A program made the position numbers and the translations under genes. Below are positions 36,682 to 46,492 of a stretch of 64,000 bases of DNA, piece after piece. The notes under the pieces were generated by a model. It searched no databases and had not been told where the DNA came from. It was given only the letters and a program-made list of their open reading frames with translations. The stretch's first letter is position 1, and each line of letters opens with the position of its first letter. The stretch comes from Clostridium weizhouense (GTDB taxonomy: Bacteria > Bacillota > Clostridia > Clostridiales > Clostridiaceae): assembly GCF_019431045.1 (NCBI RefSeq), contig NZ_JAHXPT010000004.1, positions 124,001 through 188,000 of the forward strand, given 5' to 3'.

Positions 36682-38349
36682 TTAAGTTTCCATTATTATT
36701 GGTAAAATCATCGGTTTTCTCTTTGTTCTTTCATAAAGTAACTCTCTAAGTTCATCTCTCATTCTAGATTTCAATGTAGCCCAATCAGCAATCTTCTTTT
36801 CTTCACATTCCCTTAATACATTTCTTACAAGATCTTTAGCTTCATCCATAAGATCTTCTGATTCTCTTACATATACAAATCCTCTTGAAATAATATCAGG
36901 ACCTGCTATTACATTAGCAGTCTTCTTTTCTAAAGTAACCACAACTGTTAATATTCCATCTTGAGATAAATGTTTTCTATCTCTTAATACTATATTACCA
37001 ACATCACCAACACCAAGACCATCAACAAATACTTGACCTGATGAAACAGTAGAAGTTTTCTTTATATAATTTCTTGTTACTTCTATCACATCACCATTTT
37101 CTGGTATCAAAAGATTCTTTTCAAGAAGTCCAAGCTCTACAGCGAGTTCCCCATGTTGTTTTAAATGTCTATATTCTCCATGAACTGGAATAAAGAATCT
37201 TGGTTTAACCAACCTTTGCATTAATTTTAATTCTTCTTGACATGCATGCCCTGATACATGGACTTTTTCTAAAGATTCATAAATTACTTCAGCACCTTTT
37301 TTAAATAACTGATTTATAACTTTAGAAACAAGCTTTTCATTTCCTGGGATTGGCGTTGCAGAAATAATTACTGTATCGCCTTCAATTATATTAATCTTTC
37401 TATGCTCTGATGCAGCCATTCTTGCTAATGCTGACATCGGCTCACCTTGACTTCCAGTTGTTATAATAACAACCTTTTCATTTGGATATTTTGATATTTG
37501 GTCAACAGAAATAAGAACTTCTTTTTCAATATTTAAATATCCTAATTCTATTGCAACTTGAACTATATTCTCCATGCTTCTTCCAGACACCGCTACCTTT
37601 TTTCCATAAATTTGCGCAGCGGTTATTATTTGCTGAATTCTATGAACATTTGAAGCAAATGTTGCAACTATAATTCTACCTTTTGCATTATCAAAAAGCC
37701 TTACAAAGCTTTCTCCAACAGTCCTTTCAGACATTGTGTATCCTGGTCTTTCAACATTAGTTGAATCAGCCATCATGACTAATACACCTTTTTTCCCTAA
37801 TTCTGCAAATCTTGCAAAATCCATTATTTCTCCATCAATAGGAGTATAATCAATTTTAAAATCACCAGTATGAAGTACTGCACCCAGTGGCGTATGAATA
37901 ACAATTGCTACTGAATCCGCAATAGAGTGATTAGTTTTAATAAATTCTACTGAAACACTATTTAACTTTATTGTATCTTTTGGCTTTACTCTTATCAATT
38001 CTGTTGAACTAAGTAAACCGTGCTCTTTTAGTTTTGTTTCAACAATCCCAAGAGTAAGTTTAGTACCATAAACCGGAACATTTAATTGCTTTAAAATATA
38101 AGGCAATGCTCCTATATGGTCTTCATGTCCGTGAGTTAAAAATATTCCTCTGACTTTATCTATATTTCTTATAAGATACGAAACATCTGGTATTACAATA
38201 TCTATTCCAAACATATCATCATCTGGAAATTTAAGACCACAATCTATTACAACAATATCATCTTTATATTCAATAGCTGTGATATTTTTACCTATTTCGT
38301 TTATACCACCTAAAGGAATAATTTTAACCTTAGCCCTTTCGTTTTTCAT
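36682..38349 (-). CDS. rnjA: Ribonuclease J
   Basis: RNase J is the 5'-3' exoribonuclease and endoribonuclease central to mRNA decay and rRNA maturation in Firmicutes. The metallo-beta-lactamase motif HGHEDHIG starts at residue 73, with TGDFKID and the beta-CASP motifs MADSTNVERPGYTMSE, TTGSQGEP and HVSGHACQEELKLM further on, and the C-terminal domain ending near RRELLYERTKRKPMILP. 555 residues. It follows fur by about 60 bp. Only one RNase J is seen here; a second paralogue, if any, lies elsewhere. Confidence 0.96.
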   Translation of the reverse strand: MKNERAKVKIIPLGGINEIGKNITAIEYKDDIVVIDCGLKFPDDDMFGIDIVIPDVSYLIRNIDKVRGIFLTHGHEDHIGALPYILKQLNVPVYGTKLTLGIVETKLKEHGLLSSTELIRVKPKDTIKLNSVSVEFIKTNHSIADSVAIVIHTPLGAVLHTGDFKIDYTPIDGEIMDFARFAELGKKGVLVMMADSTNVERPGYTMSERTVGESFVRLFDNAKGRIIVATFASNVHRIQQIITAAQIYGKKVAVSGRSMENIVQVAIELGYLNIEKEVLISVDQISKYPNEKVVIITTGSQGEPMSALARMAASEHRKINIIEGDTVIISATPIPGNEKLVSKVINQLFKKGAEVIYESLEKVHVSGHACQEELKLMQRLVKPRFFIPVHGEYRHLKQHGELAVELGLLEKNLLIPENGDVIEVTRNYIKKTSTVSSGQVFVDGLGVGDVGNIVLRDRKHLSQDGILTVVVTLEKKTANVIAGPDIISRGFVYVRESEDLMDEAKDLVRNVLRECEEKKIADWATLKSRMRDELRELLYERTKRKPMILPIIMET

Positions 38350-38412
38350 GTTTCCCCTCCTTTTCTATATATTTATATTATCAATAAATAACTTATCTTT
38401 ATAAAAAGTTAT

Positions 38413-38877
38413 TTACTCTTTATCAGCTTTGTTTTGACATTCCTCACATACTCCATAAAATTTCACACTATGATCGGATATCTTAAACTTATATTGTGTT
38501 TCAATTTGTGTTTCTAATTCTTCTAATAAATCATCTTGTACTTCTAGTACTTTATTACACAAATTACACACTAGATGATGGTGTCTATGAGTTTCATCAC
38601 CATGTACCAACTCATATCTATTACATCCATCATTTAATTCTAATCTACATATTACACCTAATTCTTCTAATAAGATGATAGTTCTATATACAGTAGCTAA
38701 ACCAATTTCAGGACAGCTACGCTTAACTTCATCATATATTTCTTCTGCTGTTAAATGCTTTCCTTCTGTTTCGATAATCGCATTAACAATAGATCTTCTT
38801 TGTGCTGTTAATTTATATCCTTTTTTTTTCAAATCTTCTTTCAAGGCATCCATATCTATTGAAGTTAATTTCTCCAT
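38413..38877 (-). CDS. fur: Fur family metalloregulator
   Basis: This Fur-superfamily repressor has the winged-helix DNA-binding part (KKKGYKLTAQRRSIVNAIIE, then EEIYDEVKRSCPEIGLATVYRTI) and a dimerisation domain with the HRHHHLVCNLCNKV metal site and a second CxxC (CEECQ) for structural zinc. Fur, PerR and Zur cannot be separated with certainty by reading; the gene neighbourhood alaS-ireB-ruvX-DUF1292-x-rnjA is that of the Fur gene of Clostridium acetobutylicum as I recall it. 154 residues. A weak AAATAACTT/AAGTTATTT hairpin at 38386-38414 overlaps its stop codon. Confidence 0.8.
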   Translation of the reverse strand: MEKLTSIDMDALKEDLKKKGYKLTAQRRSIVNAIIETEGKHLTAEEIYDEVKRSCPEIGLATVYRTIILLEELGVICRLELNDGCNRYELVHGDETHRHHHLVCNLCNKVLEVQDDLLEELETQIETQYKFKISDHSVKFYGVCEECQNKADKE

Positions 38878-38908
38878 AATAACACCTCACTTTTTTAATT
38901 ATAATATA

Positions 38909-39172
38909 TTAATTTTGCTCTTCCATAATAAGATTATAAGCTTCTTCAACTAAATCAAACTCTTTTTCATCTTCTATGCTTATAAGATTTTCGTTTCCGT
39001 CTTCATCTATAACAATTTTTAAAACAAAAGCTTCATCTGTTTCACCTAATGCTGGTGTTACAACTACATATTCACCATTTATTTCATCTATTTGAAAATA
39101 AGTAATAACTTTAAATTTAACTTGTTCACCATTTTCATCTAATAATTCTATAAATTCTACATCTTTTTCCAT
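38909..39172 (-). CDS. DUF1292 family protein
   Basis: The 87-residue acidic protein [20 protein letters not shown]...[21 protein letters not shown]...[11 protein letters not shown] matches the DUF1292 family (YrzB of Bacillus), whose role is unknown. The ATG at 39172 follows a GGAGG site by eight bases; an ATG 15 bases upstream is within that site. It lies between ruvX and fur, as in other clostridia. Confidence 0.85.
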   Translation of the reverse strand: MEKDVEFIELLDENGEQVKFKVITYFQIDEINGEYVVVTPALGETDEAFVLKIVIDEDGNENLISIEDEKEFDLVEEAYNLIMEEQN

Positions 39173-39233
39173 AAAAATTACCTCCATAAATATATTTCGT
39201 TTAAATATTTCAAAATTTAATGCTTTTTTAACT

Positions 39234-39647
39234 TTATTTAGAAATTCTATCTAAATATCCTTGAAGTATATAAGTTGATGCAATTTTATCTACTATTTTT
39301 TTTCTTTTATTTCTTGAAAGATCTGCCTCCAACATAGCTTTATGTGCTGCCACAGTTGTTAAACGTTCATCCCAAAATTCTACTTTTATTTGCAACTCTT
39401 CTTCAATTAATTTACCGAATGTCATAGTTATTTCTCCTGATGGTCCTATTGTTCCATTCATATTTTTAGGAAGGCCAACAACTATAGTTTCAACTTTATA
39501 TTCTTCACAAATTTTTTTAATTTCATCTATATCTTTTTCTTTATTAGTTCTTCTTATTGTAGTTATTCCTTGTGCAGTAAACCCTAATGGATCTGATATA
39601 GCTACTCCAATAGTTTTCTGCCCTACATCTAAACCTAGTATCCTCAA
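39234..39647 (-). CDS. ruvX: RuvX/YqgF family pre-16S rRNA nuclease / Holliday junction resolvase-like protein, TTG start
   Basis: YqgF has an RNase H fold and is required for trimming the 5' end of 16S rRNA; it was earlier proposed to resolve Holliday junctions. Motifs are [18 protein letters not shown] at the start, [19 protein letters not shown] near residue 95 and [18 protein letters not shown] at the end. A longer reading from an ATG at 39686 would run through the ireB terminator; the better start is the TTG at 39647, eight bases after AGAGGTG, giving 137 residues, the normal family length. Confidence 0.9.
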   Translation of the reverse strand: MRILGLDVGQKTIGVAISDPLGFTAQGITTIRRTNKEKDIDEIKKICEEYKVETIVVGLPKNMNGTIGPSGEITMTFGKLIEEELQIKVEFWDERLTTVAAHKAMLEADLSRNKRKKIVDKIASTYILQGYLDRISK

Positions 39648-39665
39648 AATTAAAACACCTCTTAT

Positions 39666-39694
39666 AAAAATAAAAGTGCCCGCCATACGGGCAC
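39666..39694 (-). terminator. Intrinsic terminator (or attenuator) between ireB and ruvX
   Basis: GTGCCCG (39676-39682) and CGGGCAC (39688-39694) form a GC-rich 7-bp stem with a 5-nt loop, followed on the minus strand by TTTTATTTTTATAAG. It is only three bases after the ireB stop and 20-odd bases before the ruvX start, so it may reduce read-through into ruvX. Confidence 0.85.
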
Positions 39695-39697
39695 TCT

Positions 39698-39955
39698 TTA
39701 CTTTATCTCTAAATAAGACTTTATAACTTCTTCGAGTATTTCATCTCTCTCAAGCTTTCTTACTAAAGCTCTTGCTCCGTTGTAATTAGTAATGTAAGTA
39801 GGGTCTCCTGAAATTAAATATCCAACTAACTGATTTATAGGATTATAACCCTTTTCCTTTAATGAATCATAAACCTCTGTCAAAATAGATTTTGTTAAAA
39901 CTTCTTTATTTTTAGTTAAATCAAATTGCATTGTATGTTCAATATTATTACTCAT
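39698..39955 (-). CDS. ireB: IreB family regulatory phosphoprotein (UPF0297)
   Basis: IreB is a small protein phosphorylated by the PASTA kinase IreK in Enterococcus and linked to cephalosporin resistance; the Bacillus counterpart is YrzL. The 85-residue sequence has the conserved core [24 protein letters not shown] and [22 protein letters not shown]. The alaS-ireB-ruvX order is conserved. Initiation is odd: AAGGGGGG lies 26 bases before the ATG with a 15-nt hairpin between them. Confidence 0.93.
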   Translation of the reverse strand: MSNNIEHTMQFDLTKNKEVLTKSILTEVYDSLKEKGYNPINQLVGYLISGDPTYITNYNGARALVRKLERDEILEEVIKSYLEIK

Positions 39956-39962
39956 AGTACCG

Positions 39963-39988
39963 CTGCTTAAAGCAGCACACCCCCCTTA
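39963..39988 (-). promoter_or_regulatory. Hairpin between Shine-Dalgarno and start codon of ireB
   Basis: On the minus strand AAGGGGGG (complement of about 39981-39988) is followed by GCTGCTTTAAGCAGC (complement of 39963-39977), a self-complementary 6-bp hairpin, and then GGTACT and the ATG. If the hairpin folds, the site and start codon are brought to normal distance; if not, the spacing is too long for efficient initiation. A protein-binding palindrome is the alternative. Confidence 0.5.
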
Positions 39989-40092
39989 CCAATAGTCTAA
40001 GGAAACGATATCCATATTTATTATTAACTTAATATTTAAAACTTATTCACTAAGTATATATACTATATAAAAATTATGATTTTATCGAACTT

Positions 40093-40116
40093 TTATAATC
40101 TATATATAGATTATAA
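40093..40116 (-). promoter_or_regulatory. 24-bp perfect palindrome in the ireB promoter region
   Basis: The 24 bases are a perfect palindrome with arms starting TTATAATC and centre TATATATA, 22 bp after the alaS stop. On the minus strand a possible -35 TAGACA and -10 TATATA with a 17-bp spacer overlap its centre. The arms recall the TTATAAT halves of PerR/Fur-type boxes but the spacing differs. It could be an operator or simply a weak transcript-end hairpin. Confidence 0.4.
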
Positions 40117-40138
40117 CCTATATTGTCTAAAAAGTATA

Positions 40139-42778
40139 CTACTTTGCTAAAGTTTCAACTATTTTGTAAACTTCATTAAGTGCTTCTTCTACCTTTTCTG
40201 GTAATTTTCCTCCTGCTTGAGCCATGTCGGGTCTTCCTCCACCGCCACCGCCAAGTATAGACGATACCTCTTTTATTACTTTACCACAATGTACTCCATT
40301 AGAAACTGCATCTTTTGTAGCCATTGCACAAATAATTACTTTTCCATCAGTTTCACTTGTAAGTACTGTTAATGATTTTTCAACCTTATCTCTTACCTTT
40401 TCACAAAGATTTCTTAATGCCTCTCCATCAACATCTTTTAATCCATAAGAAATAACATTTATACCTTTAATTTGCTTGGTTGAATTAATTATATCATCAA
40501 TTCCCATTGATGCAAATTTAGATTTTAAATTTGATATTTCTTTATCTTTTTCTTTAATTTCTTTAGCTTGTTGATCAAGTTTTCCTATTATTTCTTTTTC
40601 TGAACACTTAAGCTTATTTGAAACTTGTTTTAATAATTCTGCTTTTTCATTAATTAATTTATAAGCTTCTATACCTGTTACCGCTTCTATTCTTCTAGTT
40701 CCAGCAGCTATCCCACTTTCAGATATTATTTTGAATAATCCTATTTTACCAGTATTATCTATATGAGTACCTCCACATAATTCCTTAGAATACTCACCTG
40801 CGCAAACAACTCTAACCTTATCTGCATATTTATCATCAAATATTCCAATTGCTCCACTATTTTTTGCAGATTGTAAATCCATTTCTTGTGTACTTACTGC
40901 TATAACACTCATAATAGCTTCATTAACTAATTTTTCAACATTAAGAATTTCTTCTTCTTTTAAACCCTCAAAATGAGAAAAATCAAATCTTAATCTATCC
41001 GCACTTACATATGATCCTGCTTGATGAACGTGATTTCCTAATACCTTAACTAAAGCTGTATCTAAAAGATGCGTAGCTGTATGATTTCTTTTAATATTTT
41101 CTCTTCTAGTTTTATCTACTTCTAATGTAACCTTATCACCTATTTTAAGTTCTCCATTTAATACTTCTACAAAATGAACTATCTTTCCACCAATGTTCTT
41201 TTTAGTATCAAGTATTTTTCCATTAAATCTATCATTAGATATTGTACCCGTATCTCCTATTTGACCACCCATTTCCGCATAAAATGGAGTAGTATCAGTA
41301 ACAACAACAGCACTATTTCCTTCTGTTATAACATCTACAAAATTTTCTCCACTAATTAAACACTTTACTTCTCCAACTAATTTATCATTATTATATCCAT
41401 CAAATTTAGTTTCAATAGTTTCTTCTATAATATCTAAAGTTTTTATATCTGCCCCCATATAATTTGAAGTTTTTCTTGCACTTCTAGCTCTTTCTCTTTG
41501 CTCTTTCATTTCCTTATCAAAACCTTCTTCATCAAGAGAAAGACCTGCATCTTCTAAGATTTCTTTTGTAAGTTCCATTGGAAATCCAAAAGTATCATAT
41601 AACTTAAATCCATCAGTTCCATTTAATACTTTTTCATTCTTTTCTTTTAATTCTGATATAAATGTATTTAATATATCCATTCCAGCATCTAAAGTTTCTC
41701 TGAATTTATCTTCTTCTATTTTGATTACTTTTTTAATATATTCCTTTTTCTTTTCTAAATCTGGATAAGCATCTTTAGCATCTCTAATAACTATATCGCA
41801 TAAGTCACATAAAAATGCGTCCTTTATCCCTAAAGTTTTTCCATGTCTAGCTGCTCTTCTTAGTAATCTTCTAAGAACATATCCTCTTCCTTCATTTGAA
41901 GGCATAACTTCATCAGATATTAAAAATGTTATAGATCTAATATGATCAGTTATAATTCTTAAAGAAACATCTGTTTTATATTCCTTTCCATATTCCACAT
42001 TAGCAAGCTTACATATTCCTTTTAATATATTCTCTATTGTGTCTATTTCAAATATATTATTTTTTCCTTGCATTATAGTTGCAAGTCTTTCTAGACCCAT
42101 ACCTGTATCTATATTAGTTTTTTCAAGTTTTTCATAATTCCCTTTTCCATCACCATCGAATTGAGTAAATACAAGATTCCAAAATTCTACTATTTCATCT
42201 GCATCAGCAAATTCAACAAATTCTTCAGCATTTTTAGGCACTTTATCGGTTCTATTAAAATGAATTTCAGTACAAGGACCACAAGGACCTGATCCATGTT
42301 CCCAGAAATTATCCTCTTTACCTAATCTAAATATATGAGTCTTATCTACATCTGTAAGAGTAGTCCAATATTCATATGCTTCATCATCATCTAAATATAT
42401 TGTTACATATAATTTTTCTTTTGGAAGCTCTAAGACTTCTGTTATAAATTCCCAAGCCCATGGAATTATTTCTTTTTTAAAATAATCTCCAAAAGAAAAG
42501 TTTCCAAGCATTTCAAAAAATGTACCATGCCTACTTGTTATTCCTACATTTTCGATATCTCCAGTTCTTACACATTTTTGACAAGTTGTAATTCTTGTCT
42601 TAGGTGGTTTTTGCAAACCTGTAAAATATGGTTTAAGTGGAGCCATTCCTGCATTTATTAATAATAAGCTTTTATCATTTTGTGGAACTAAAGAAAAACT
42701 ATCTAATCTTAAGTGCTCTTTACTTTCAAAAAACTTCAAATAAGCTTCTCTTAAATCATTGGTTTTCATAAAATTCAT
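40139..42778 (-). CDS. alaS: Alanine-tRNA ligase
   Basis: AlaRS charges tRNA-Ala and edits mischarged serine and glycine. The class II catalytic core starts [24 protein letters not shown] and includes [13 protein letters not shown] and [19 protein letters not shown]; the editing domain has the zinc-binding [12 protein letters not shown] and [19 protein letters not shown] motifs; the C-Ala domain ends with [16 protein letters not shown]. 879 residues, complete. The ATG follows GGAGGAATATTT. It is controlled by the T-box upstream. Confidence 0.98.
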   Translation of the reverse strand: MNFMKTNDLREAYLKFFESKEHLRLDSFSLVPQNDKSLLLINAGMAPLKPYFTGLQKPPKTRITTCQKCVRTGDIENVGITSRHGTFFEMLGNFSFGDYFKKEIIPWAWEFITEVLELPKEKLYVTIYLDDDEAYEYWTTLTDVDKTHIFRLGKEDNFWEHGSGPCGPCTEIHFNRTDKVPKNAEEFVEFADADEIVEFWNLVFTQFDGDGKGNYEKLEKTNIDTGMGLERLATIMQGKNNIFEIDTIENILKGICKLANVEYGKEYKTDVSLRIITDHIRSITFLISDEVMPSNEGRGYVLRRLLRRAARHGKTLGIKDAFLCDLCDIVIRDAKDAYPDLEKKKEYIKKVIKIEEDKFRETLDAGMDILNTFISELKEKNEKVLNGTDGFKLYDTFGFPMELTKEILEDAGLSLDEEGFDKEMKEQRERARSARKTSNYMGADIKTLDIIEETIETKFDGYNNDKLVGEVKCLISGENFVDVITEGNSAVVVTDTTPFYAEMGGQIGDTGTISNDRFNGKILDTKKNIGGKIVHFVEVLNGELKIGDKVTLEVDKTRRENIKRNHTATHLLDTALVKVLGNHVHQAGSYVSADRLRFDFSHFEGLKEEEILNVEKLVNEAIMSVIAVSTQEMDLQSAKNSGAIGIFDDKYADKVRVVCAGEYSKELCGGTHIDNTGKIGLFKIISESGIAAGTRRIEAVTGIEAYKLINEKAELLKQVSNKLKCSEKEIIGKLDQQAKEIKEKDKEISNLKSKFASMGIDDIINSTKQIKGINVISYGLKDVDGEALRNLCEKVRDKVEKSLTVLTSETDGKVIICAMATKDAVSNGVHCGKVIKEVSSILGGGGGGRPDMAQAGGKLPEKVEEALNEVYKIVETLAK

Positions 42779-42870
42779 AAATATTCCTCCATATAATAAA
42801 TTAATTTATCTTAATATAAAAATTATCAATGTTATTATAAAATTATAGCTTTTATAATTTCCTAGTACAT

Positions 42871-43062
42871 AAAAAAAGCCTCATCCCTAAAAATAAAGGG
42901 ACGAAAGCTATTATTTCCGCGGTACCACCCTAATTATGTATATAATACATCACTCAGTTATTTATAGCTCCTAGGTAGCTTCGAAATATATAAATAAGGA
43001 ATTCTCACCAACCATTCCTTCTCTGAATATCTATAACACATCTACTTTTCCTATTCATCGCT
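42871..43062 (-). promoter_or_regulatory. T-box riboswitch of alaS with GCU (Ala) specifier
   Basis: On the minus strand the leader holds the invariant T-box AGGGTGGTACCGCGG (complement of 42917-42931), a stem I with the specifier triplet GCT (complement of 42977-42979) in the sequence CGAAGCTACC, and a terminator with arms AGC-TTTCGTCCCT and AGGGATGAGGCT followed by seven U residues (42871-42877). Uncharged tRNA-Ala should stabilise the antiterminator and switch alaS on. The other part of the gap 42779-43255 holds the promoter and a solo repeat tail. Confidence 0.95.
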
Positions 43063-43085
43063 TAATATTTAATTATTTCATGAAA

Positions 43086-43114
43086 ATTATATTTCATCTA
43101 AATAATTATGTCAA
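43086..43114 (-). promoter_or_regulatory. Promoter of alaS
   Basis: TTGACA (complement of 43109-43114), a 17-bp spacer and TATAAT (complement of 43086-43091) on the minus strand form a perfect consensus housekeeping promoter, about 20-30 bp before the T-box leader. Confidence 0.9.
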
Positions 43115-43179
43115 TAATCAATATATTTTTGTTTTAAACTTCTGATATATAGCCTTATAAATTAGATGCTATTAATTCA

Positions 43180-43251
43180 AGGCATATCTCCTATAAAAAT
43201 TTTATAAAAAATTATACATATGATAACTTAATTAGAACATATATATTAATT
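43180..43251 (+). repeat. Solo tail of the dispersed AT-rich repeat
   Basis: 43226-43251 matches the tail end at 29172-29197 over 26 bp (ACTTAATTAGAACATATATA and following bases), and the AT-rich bases before it are loosely similar. There is no 91-bp core here. The string ends four bases from the stop codon of the 43256 gene, the same placement as next to sigK. Confidence 0.5.
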
Positions 43252-43255
43252 ATTT

Positions 43256-44287
43256 TTAAAATAAATAATAGTTAATATCATCATATAAAACCTTTATAAC
43301 TACTCCTATAGGAACAGCTAATACCATTCCTATAAATCCTCCAAACTTATCCCCAATAAGAAGTAATATAATTATAACAATCGGATGCATATCTGTACTA
43401 TCTCCAGTTATTTTAGGAGATAAAATGTTTCCTTCTATTTGTTGAATTATAAAAATTCCACATGCCACCCAAAATGCTTTTATAGGTGAATCTAAAAAAG
43501 CTACTATAACAGCTGGTATACCTCCAAAAATAGGTCCGAAATAAGGTATTATATTTAATATAGCATTTAATAGAGAAATCCAAACCGGAAACTTAACTTT
43601 AAATATAATTAATAAAATAAATGTCATACAACCTATTATTACAGAAAGAAATATTTGACTTGCAATGTATCTTCCTAAAACTTTATCTATATCATTTAAT
43701 ATTCTTTTAGTTAACGCCCTTTTTTCAGTTGGTAATATTAATAATATCTTATTATATATTTTTTCTCCATCGCATAAAAAATAATAAACTACTACAGGTA
43801 AAATTGCACAAGAAATAATATTTTCAGTTATCAATATAAAATTATTAATTATACTTTTAGAAAAATTTAAAAATATTATATTTCCCTTCTCCAAAATCTC
43901 ATTATATATTGAATTCAATGCTGGAAAATTAATCATTTTAAACCTTCCTGATATTGAATCTAAAAATTCTGCAATATTATCAAATATAACTCCAATATTA
44001 GACACTTCTTTAACTAGTTCAGGGATTATTATTACTACACAAGTTATAATAAGACTTAAAATTCCAATAATTATCAATAAGGATGCTGTAGTTTTTTTTA
44101 TTTTAAACCTATATTCAATAAAATCTCTAGCAGGTGATATAAGATAAGATAAAATAAATGAAATTATTATTATATTTGCAACACTATTTATAGAATCATT
44201 ACATAAATATATTAATACTATTAGGAATAATATTAATAACAATATTATTGGTATAATTTTATTTTTATATCTTTTTAACAGCTTCAT
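43256..44287 (-). CDS. AI-2E family membrane transporter
   Basis: The 343-residue protein has about eight membrane segments and the family's conserved regions: an N-terminal paired segment, FILSYLISPARDFIE, the central VVVYYFLCDGEKIYNKI and the LNIIPYFGPIFGGIPAVIVAFLDSP motif, and a C-terminal SPKITGDSTDMHPIVIIILLLIGDKFGG stretch. The family includes exporters of varied solutes and Na+/H+ antiporters; the AI-2 name comes from one member and says little about this one. Bacillus YrrI occupies the same position beside alaS. Its start overlaps the PRC-barrel gene by 23 bp, so translation is probably coupled. Confidence 0.88.
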   Translation of the reverse strand: MKLLKRYKNKIIPIILLLILFLIVLIYLCNDSINSVANIIIISFILSYLISPARDFIEYRFKIKKTTASLLIIIGILSLIITCVVIIIPELVKEVSNIGVIFDNIAEFLDSISGRFKMINFPALNSIYNEILEKGNIIFLNFSKSIINNFILITENIISCAILPVVVYYFLCDGEKIYNKILLILPTEKRALTKRILNDIDKVLGRYIASQIFLSVIIGCMTFILLIIFKVKFPVWISLLNAILNIIPYFGPIFGGIPAVIVAFLDSPIKAFWVACGIFIIQQIEGNILSPKITGDSTDMHPIVIIILLLIGDKFGGFIGMVLAVPIGVVIKVLYDDINYYLF

Positions 44288-44765
44288 AATTATTCATATT
44301 ATGTGGCATAGTCTTAAATGAAATGCCTCTTTTTCCAGTATATAATATATAATCTTCTCCTAATATACACTCATTTAAAAGAATGATTTCTTTTCCTCTT
44401 ATCATCTTGTCAATAAGTCCTGATGTTACTACAATTGCTTTTATTGAATAATCTTTTTCACAAATTAATAAATCTTCTACAACTCCTTTTACAGTACTAC
44501 CTGTATCAACAACATCCATATCTTTAATATCTCTAAATTTTAATCCTGAACCTATTTCTAAATTATTTACTACTACATCTTCTCCAATTTCGATAACATC
44601 ATCTATTGAAATATAATTCTTTTTAGAAAAAAAAGCTAAATTAGAAATTTCAAATCCAACTATTTGTTCATCATAAAAGTCAATATAAATATCTTGTATA
44701 ACACCAATTTTTTTACCATTTATATCATATACTTTCTTCAAATAAAAATCTTTAGTTTTAAACAT
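44265..44765 (-). CDS. PRC-barrel domain protein (YrrD-like)
   Basis: The 166-residue protein has two PRC-barrel-like repeats: VYDINGKKIGVIQDIYIDFYDEQIVGFEISN and, near residue 85, DTGSTVKGVVEDLLICEKDYSIKAIVVTSG. No catalytic motif is seen; such domains usually bind proteins or RNA. Bacillus yrrD lies at the equivalent place between trmU and alaS. It is transcribed with the AI-2E-type gene. Confidence 0.75.
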   Translation of the reverse strand: MFKTKDFYLKKVYDINGKKIGVIQDIYIDFYDEQIVGFEISNLAFFSKKNYISIDDVIEIGEDVVVNNLEIGSGLKFRDIKDMDVVDTGSTVKGVVEDLLICEKDYSIKAIVVTSGLIDKMIRGKEIILLNECILGEDYILYTGKRGISFKTMPHNMNNYEAVKKI

Positions 44766-44862
44766 TATTTATAATACTCCTTATCTTAATAGTTTTCTAC
44801 TATCTAATTGGTATTCTATCCATAATATAAGAAATAAATTCTATAAATAATTAATTTTTGGA

Positions 44863-44907
44863 TAAAAAAAATAACAAGAAAAAGTAAAATCTATCTTTTT
44901 CTTGTTA
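44863..44907 (-). terminator. Intrinsic terminator of the isc-mnmA operon
   Basis: TAACAAGAAAAAG (44872-44884) and CTTTTTCTTGTTA (44895-44907) form a perfect 13-bp stem; on the minus strand TTTTTTTTATCC follows. It lies about 58 bp after the mnmA stop. Confidence 0.85.
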
Positions 44908-44964
44908 CTTTAAAGTAAGAAAATTAAATAATATCTGTACTAATATTATTTAAACAAATATAAA

Positions 44965-46053
44965 TTAAATAATAGCCTCAATTATTCCTCCACCTACTAC
45001 AATGTTTCCATTATAAAACACAACTGATTGGCCTTTTGTTATAGCTCTTTGTTTTTCTTTAAACGTTACTTTAACTCTTCCATCCTTTAATGGAGAAATA
45101 ATGGCCTTAGCCGTTCTTGCAGAATATCTTATTTTAGCTTCAACTTCTGTTGGCTTATCTAAAGCATCAAAAGTAATAAAATTTAAATTTCCAGCTATCA
45201 ATTCAGTTTTAAATATATCTTCTTCTGCACCTAAAACAACCTCATTTGTTTTAGGATTTATATCTGTTACAAATATAGGTCTTCCAAGTGCAATACCTAA
45301 TCCTTTTCTTTGCCCTATAGTATAGTATACAATTCCTTTATGTTTTCCAAGTATATTACCATTTTTATCAACAAAATTGCCTGGTTTTATAACACCTGGT
45401 CTTGCATTTAATATATATTTTCCATGATCATTATCTGGAATAAAACATATTTCTTCACTATCTTTCTTATTATGAACCGCTAATCCTATTTCTTTAGCAA
45501 TTTCTCTTATTTTTTCTTTTGTATATTGTCCACAAGGCATAAGAGTGTGCTTTAATTGGTCTTGGGTAAAATTATATAAAGCATAAGTTTGATCTTTTCT
45601 ATCATCATCTGATCTTATAAGAAGATATCTACCATCTTTTTCTTCAATTTTAGCATAATGACCTGTAGCTACATAGTCTGCACCTATTCCTCTTGCTCTT
45701 CTTAAAAGTTCATCAAACTTTAAATGTTTATTACATTCTATACAAGGATTCGGTGTTCTTCCATCTATATATTCTTGCACAAAATAATCTATAACCTTAT
45801 CTTTAAAATAATCTCTAAAATTTAAAACATAAAAAGGTATATCTAACTTATCGCATACTCTTCTAGCATCATTTACAGCAGAAAGGGAGCAACATCCCCC
45901 TTCTTTTTCTGCATATTCATTATCTTCTTGCCATATTTGCATTGTAGCACCAATGACTTCATAACCTTGTTGTTTTAATAAATATGCAGCAACAGAGCTA
46001 TCAACTCCGCCACTCATACCTATTAATACTTTTTTCTTAGTAGAGTTACTCAT
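44965..46053 (-). CDS. mnmA: tRNA-specific 2-thiouridylase MnmA
   Basis: MnmA puts the 2-thio group on U34 of tRNA-Lys, -Glu and -Gln. The PP-loop MSGGVDSS is at residues 13-20; the catalytic cysteines are Cys104 in PNPCIECN and Cys203 in EEICFIPD, with GHYAKI near 131. The C-terminal barrel ([14 protein letters not shown] onwards) is complete; 362 residues. It follows iscU by 3 bp, so the sulfur donor IscS, the scaffold IscU and this user are co-expressed. Confidence 0.97.
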   Translation of the reverse strand: MSNSTKKKVLIGMSGGVDSSVAAYLLKQQGYEVIGATMQIWQEDNEYAEKEGGCCSLSAVNDARRVCDKLDIPFYVLNFRDYFKDKVIDYFVQEYIDGRTPNPCIECNKHLKFDELLRRARGIGADYVATGHYAKIEEKDGRYLLIRSDDDRKDQTYALYNFTQDQLKHTLMPCGQYTKEKIREIAKEIGLAVHNKKDSEEICFIPDNDHGKYILNARPGVIKPGNFVDKNGNILGKHKGIVYYTIGQRKGLGIALGRPIFVTDINPKTNEVVLGAEEDIFKTELIAGNLNFITFDALDKPTEVEAKIRYSARTAKAIISPLKDGRVKVTFKEKQRAITKGQSVVFYNGNIVVGGGIIEAII

Positions 46054-46056
46054 CTG

Positions 46057-46491
46057 TTATTCTCCATGAACCATGTTATGTAATTCATCATGGTTATGTT
46101 CTTTCATTGGTCTTACTTCTAAACCATTTTTTTCTCTATAATCATTTATAGCCTTATGAATAGCCTCTTCTGCAAGCACTGAACAATGCATTTTTACTGG
46201 TGGAAGTCCATCTAATGCTTCTGCAACTGCTTTATTACTTAATTCCCATGCTTCATCTAAACTTTTACCTTTTATCATCTCTGTTGCCATTGATGATGAT
46301 GCTATAGCTGATCCACAACCAAAAGTTTTAAACTTTACATCTTTTATAATGTTATCTTCAACCTTTAAATATATTTTCATTATATCGCCACATTTGGCAT
46401 TTCCAACTTCACCTATTCCATTAGCATCTTCAATTTCTCCAACATTTCTTGGATTTTTAAAATGGTCCATTACTTTATCTGTATATATCAT
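46057..46491 (-). CDS. iscU: Fe-S cluster scaffold protein IscU/NifU-like
   Basis: This scaffold assembles [2Fe-2S] and [4Fe-4S] clusters on three cysteines: Cys34 in GNAKCGD, Cys59 in TFGCGSAIASS and Cys103 in KMHCSVLAEEAI, with Asp36 beside the first. The start MIYTDKVMDHFKNPRNVGEI is typical. At 144 residues it has a short C-terminal extension ending in a His-rich segment (MKEHNHDELHNMVHGE). It sits 1 bp after iscS. Confidence 0.96.
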   Translation of the reverse strand: MIYTDKVMDHFKNPRNVGEIEDANGIGEVGNAKCGDIMKIYLKVEDNIIKDVKFKTFGCGSAIASSSMATEMIKGKSLDEAWELSNKAVAEALDGLPPVKMHCSVLAEEAIHKAINDYREKNGLEVRPMKEHNHDELHNMVHGE

Positions 46492-46492
46492 A

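Noticed and set aside
39648..39686. Longer ruvX start at an ATG at 39686
   Set aside because: That ATG lies inside the ireB terminator hairpin; a TTG with a proper ribosome-binding site fits the family N-terminus better.
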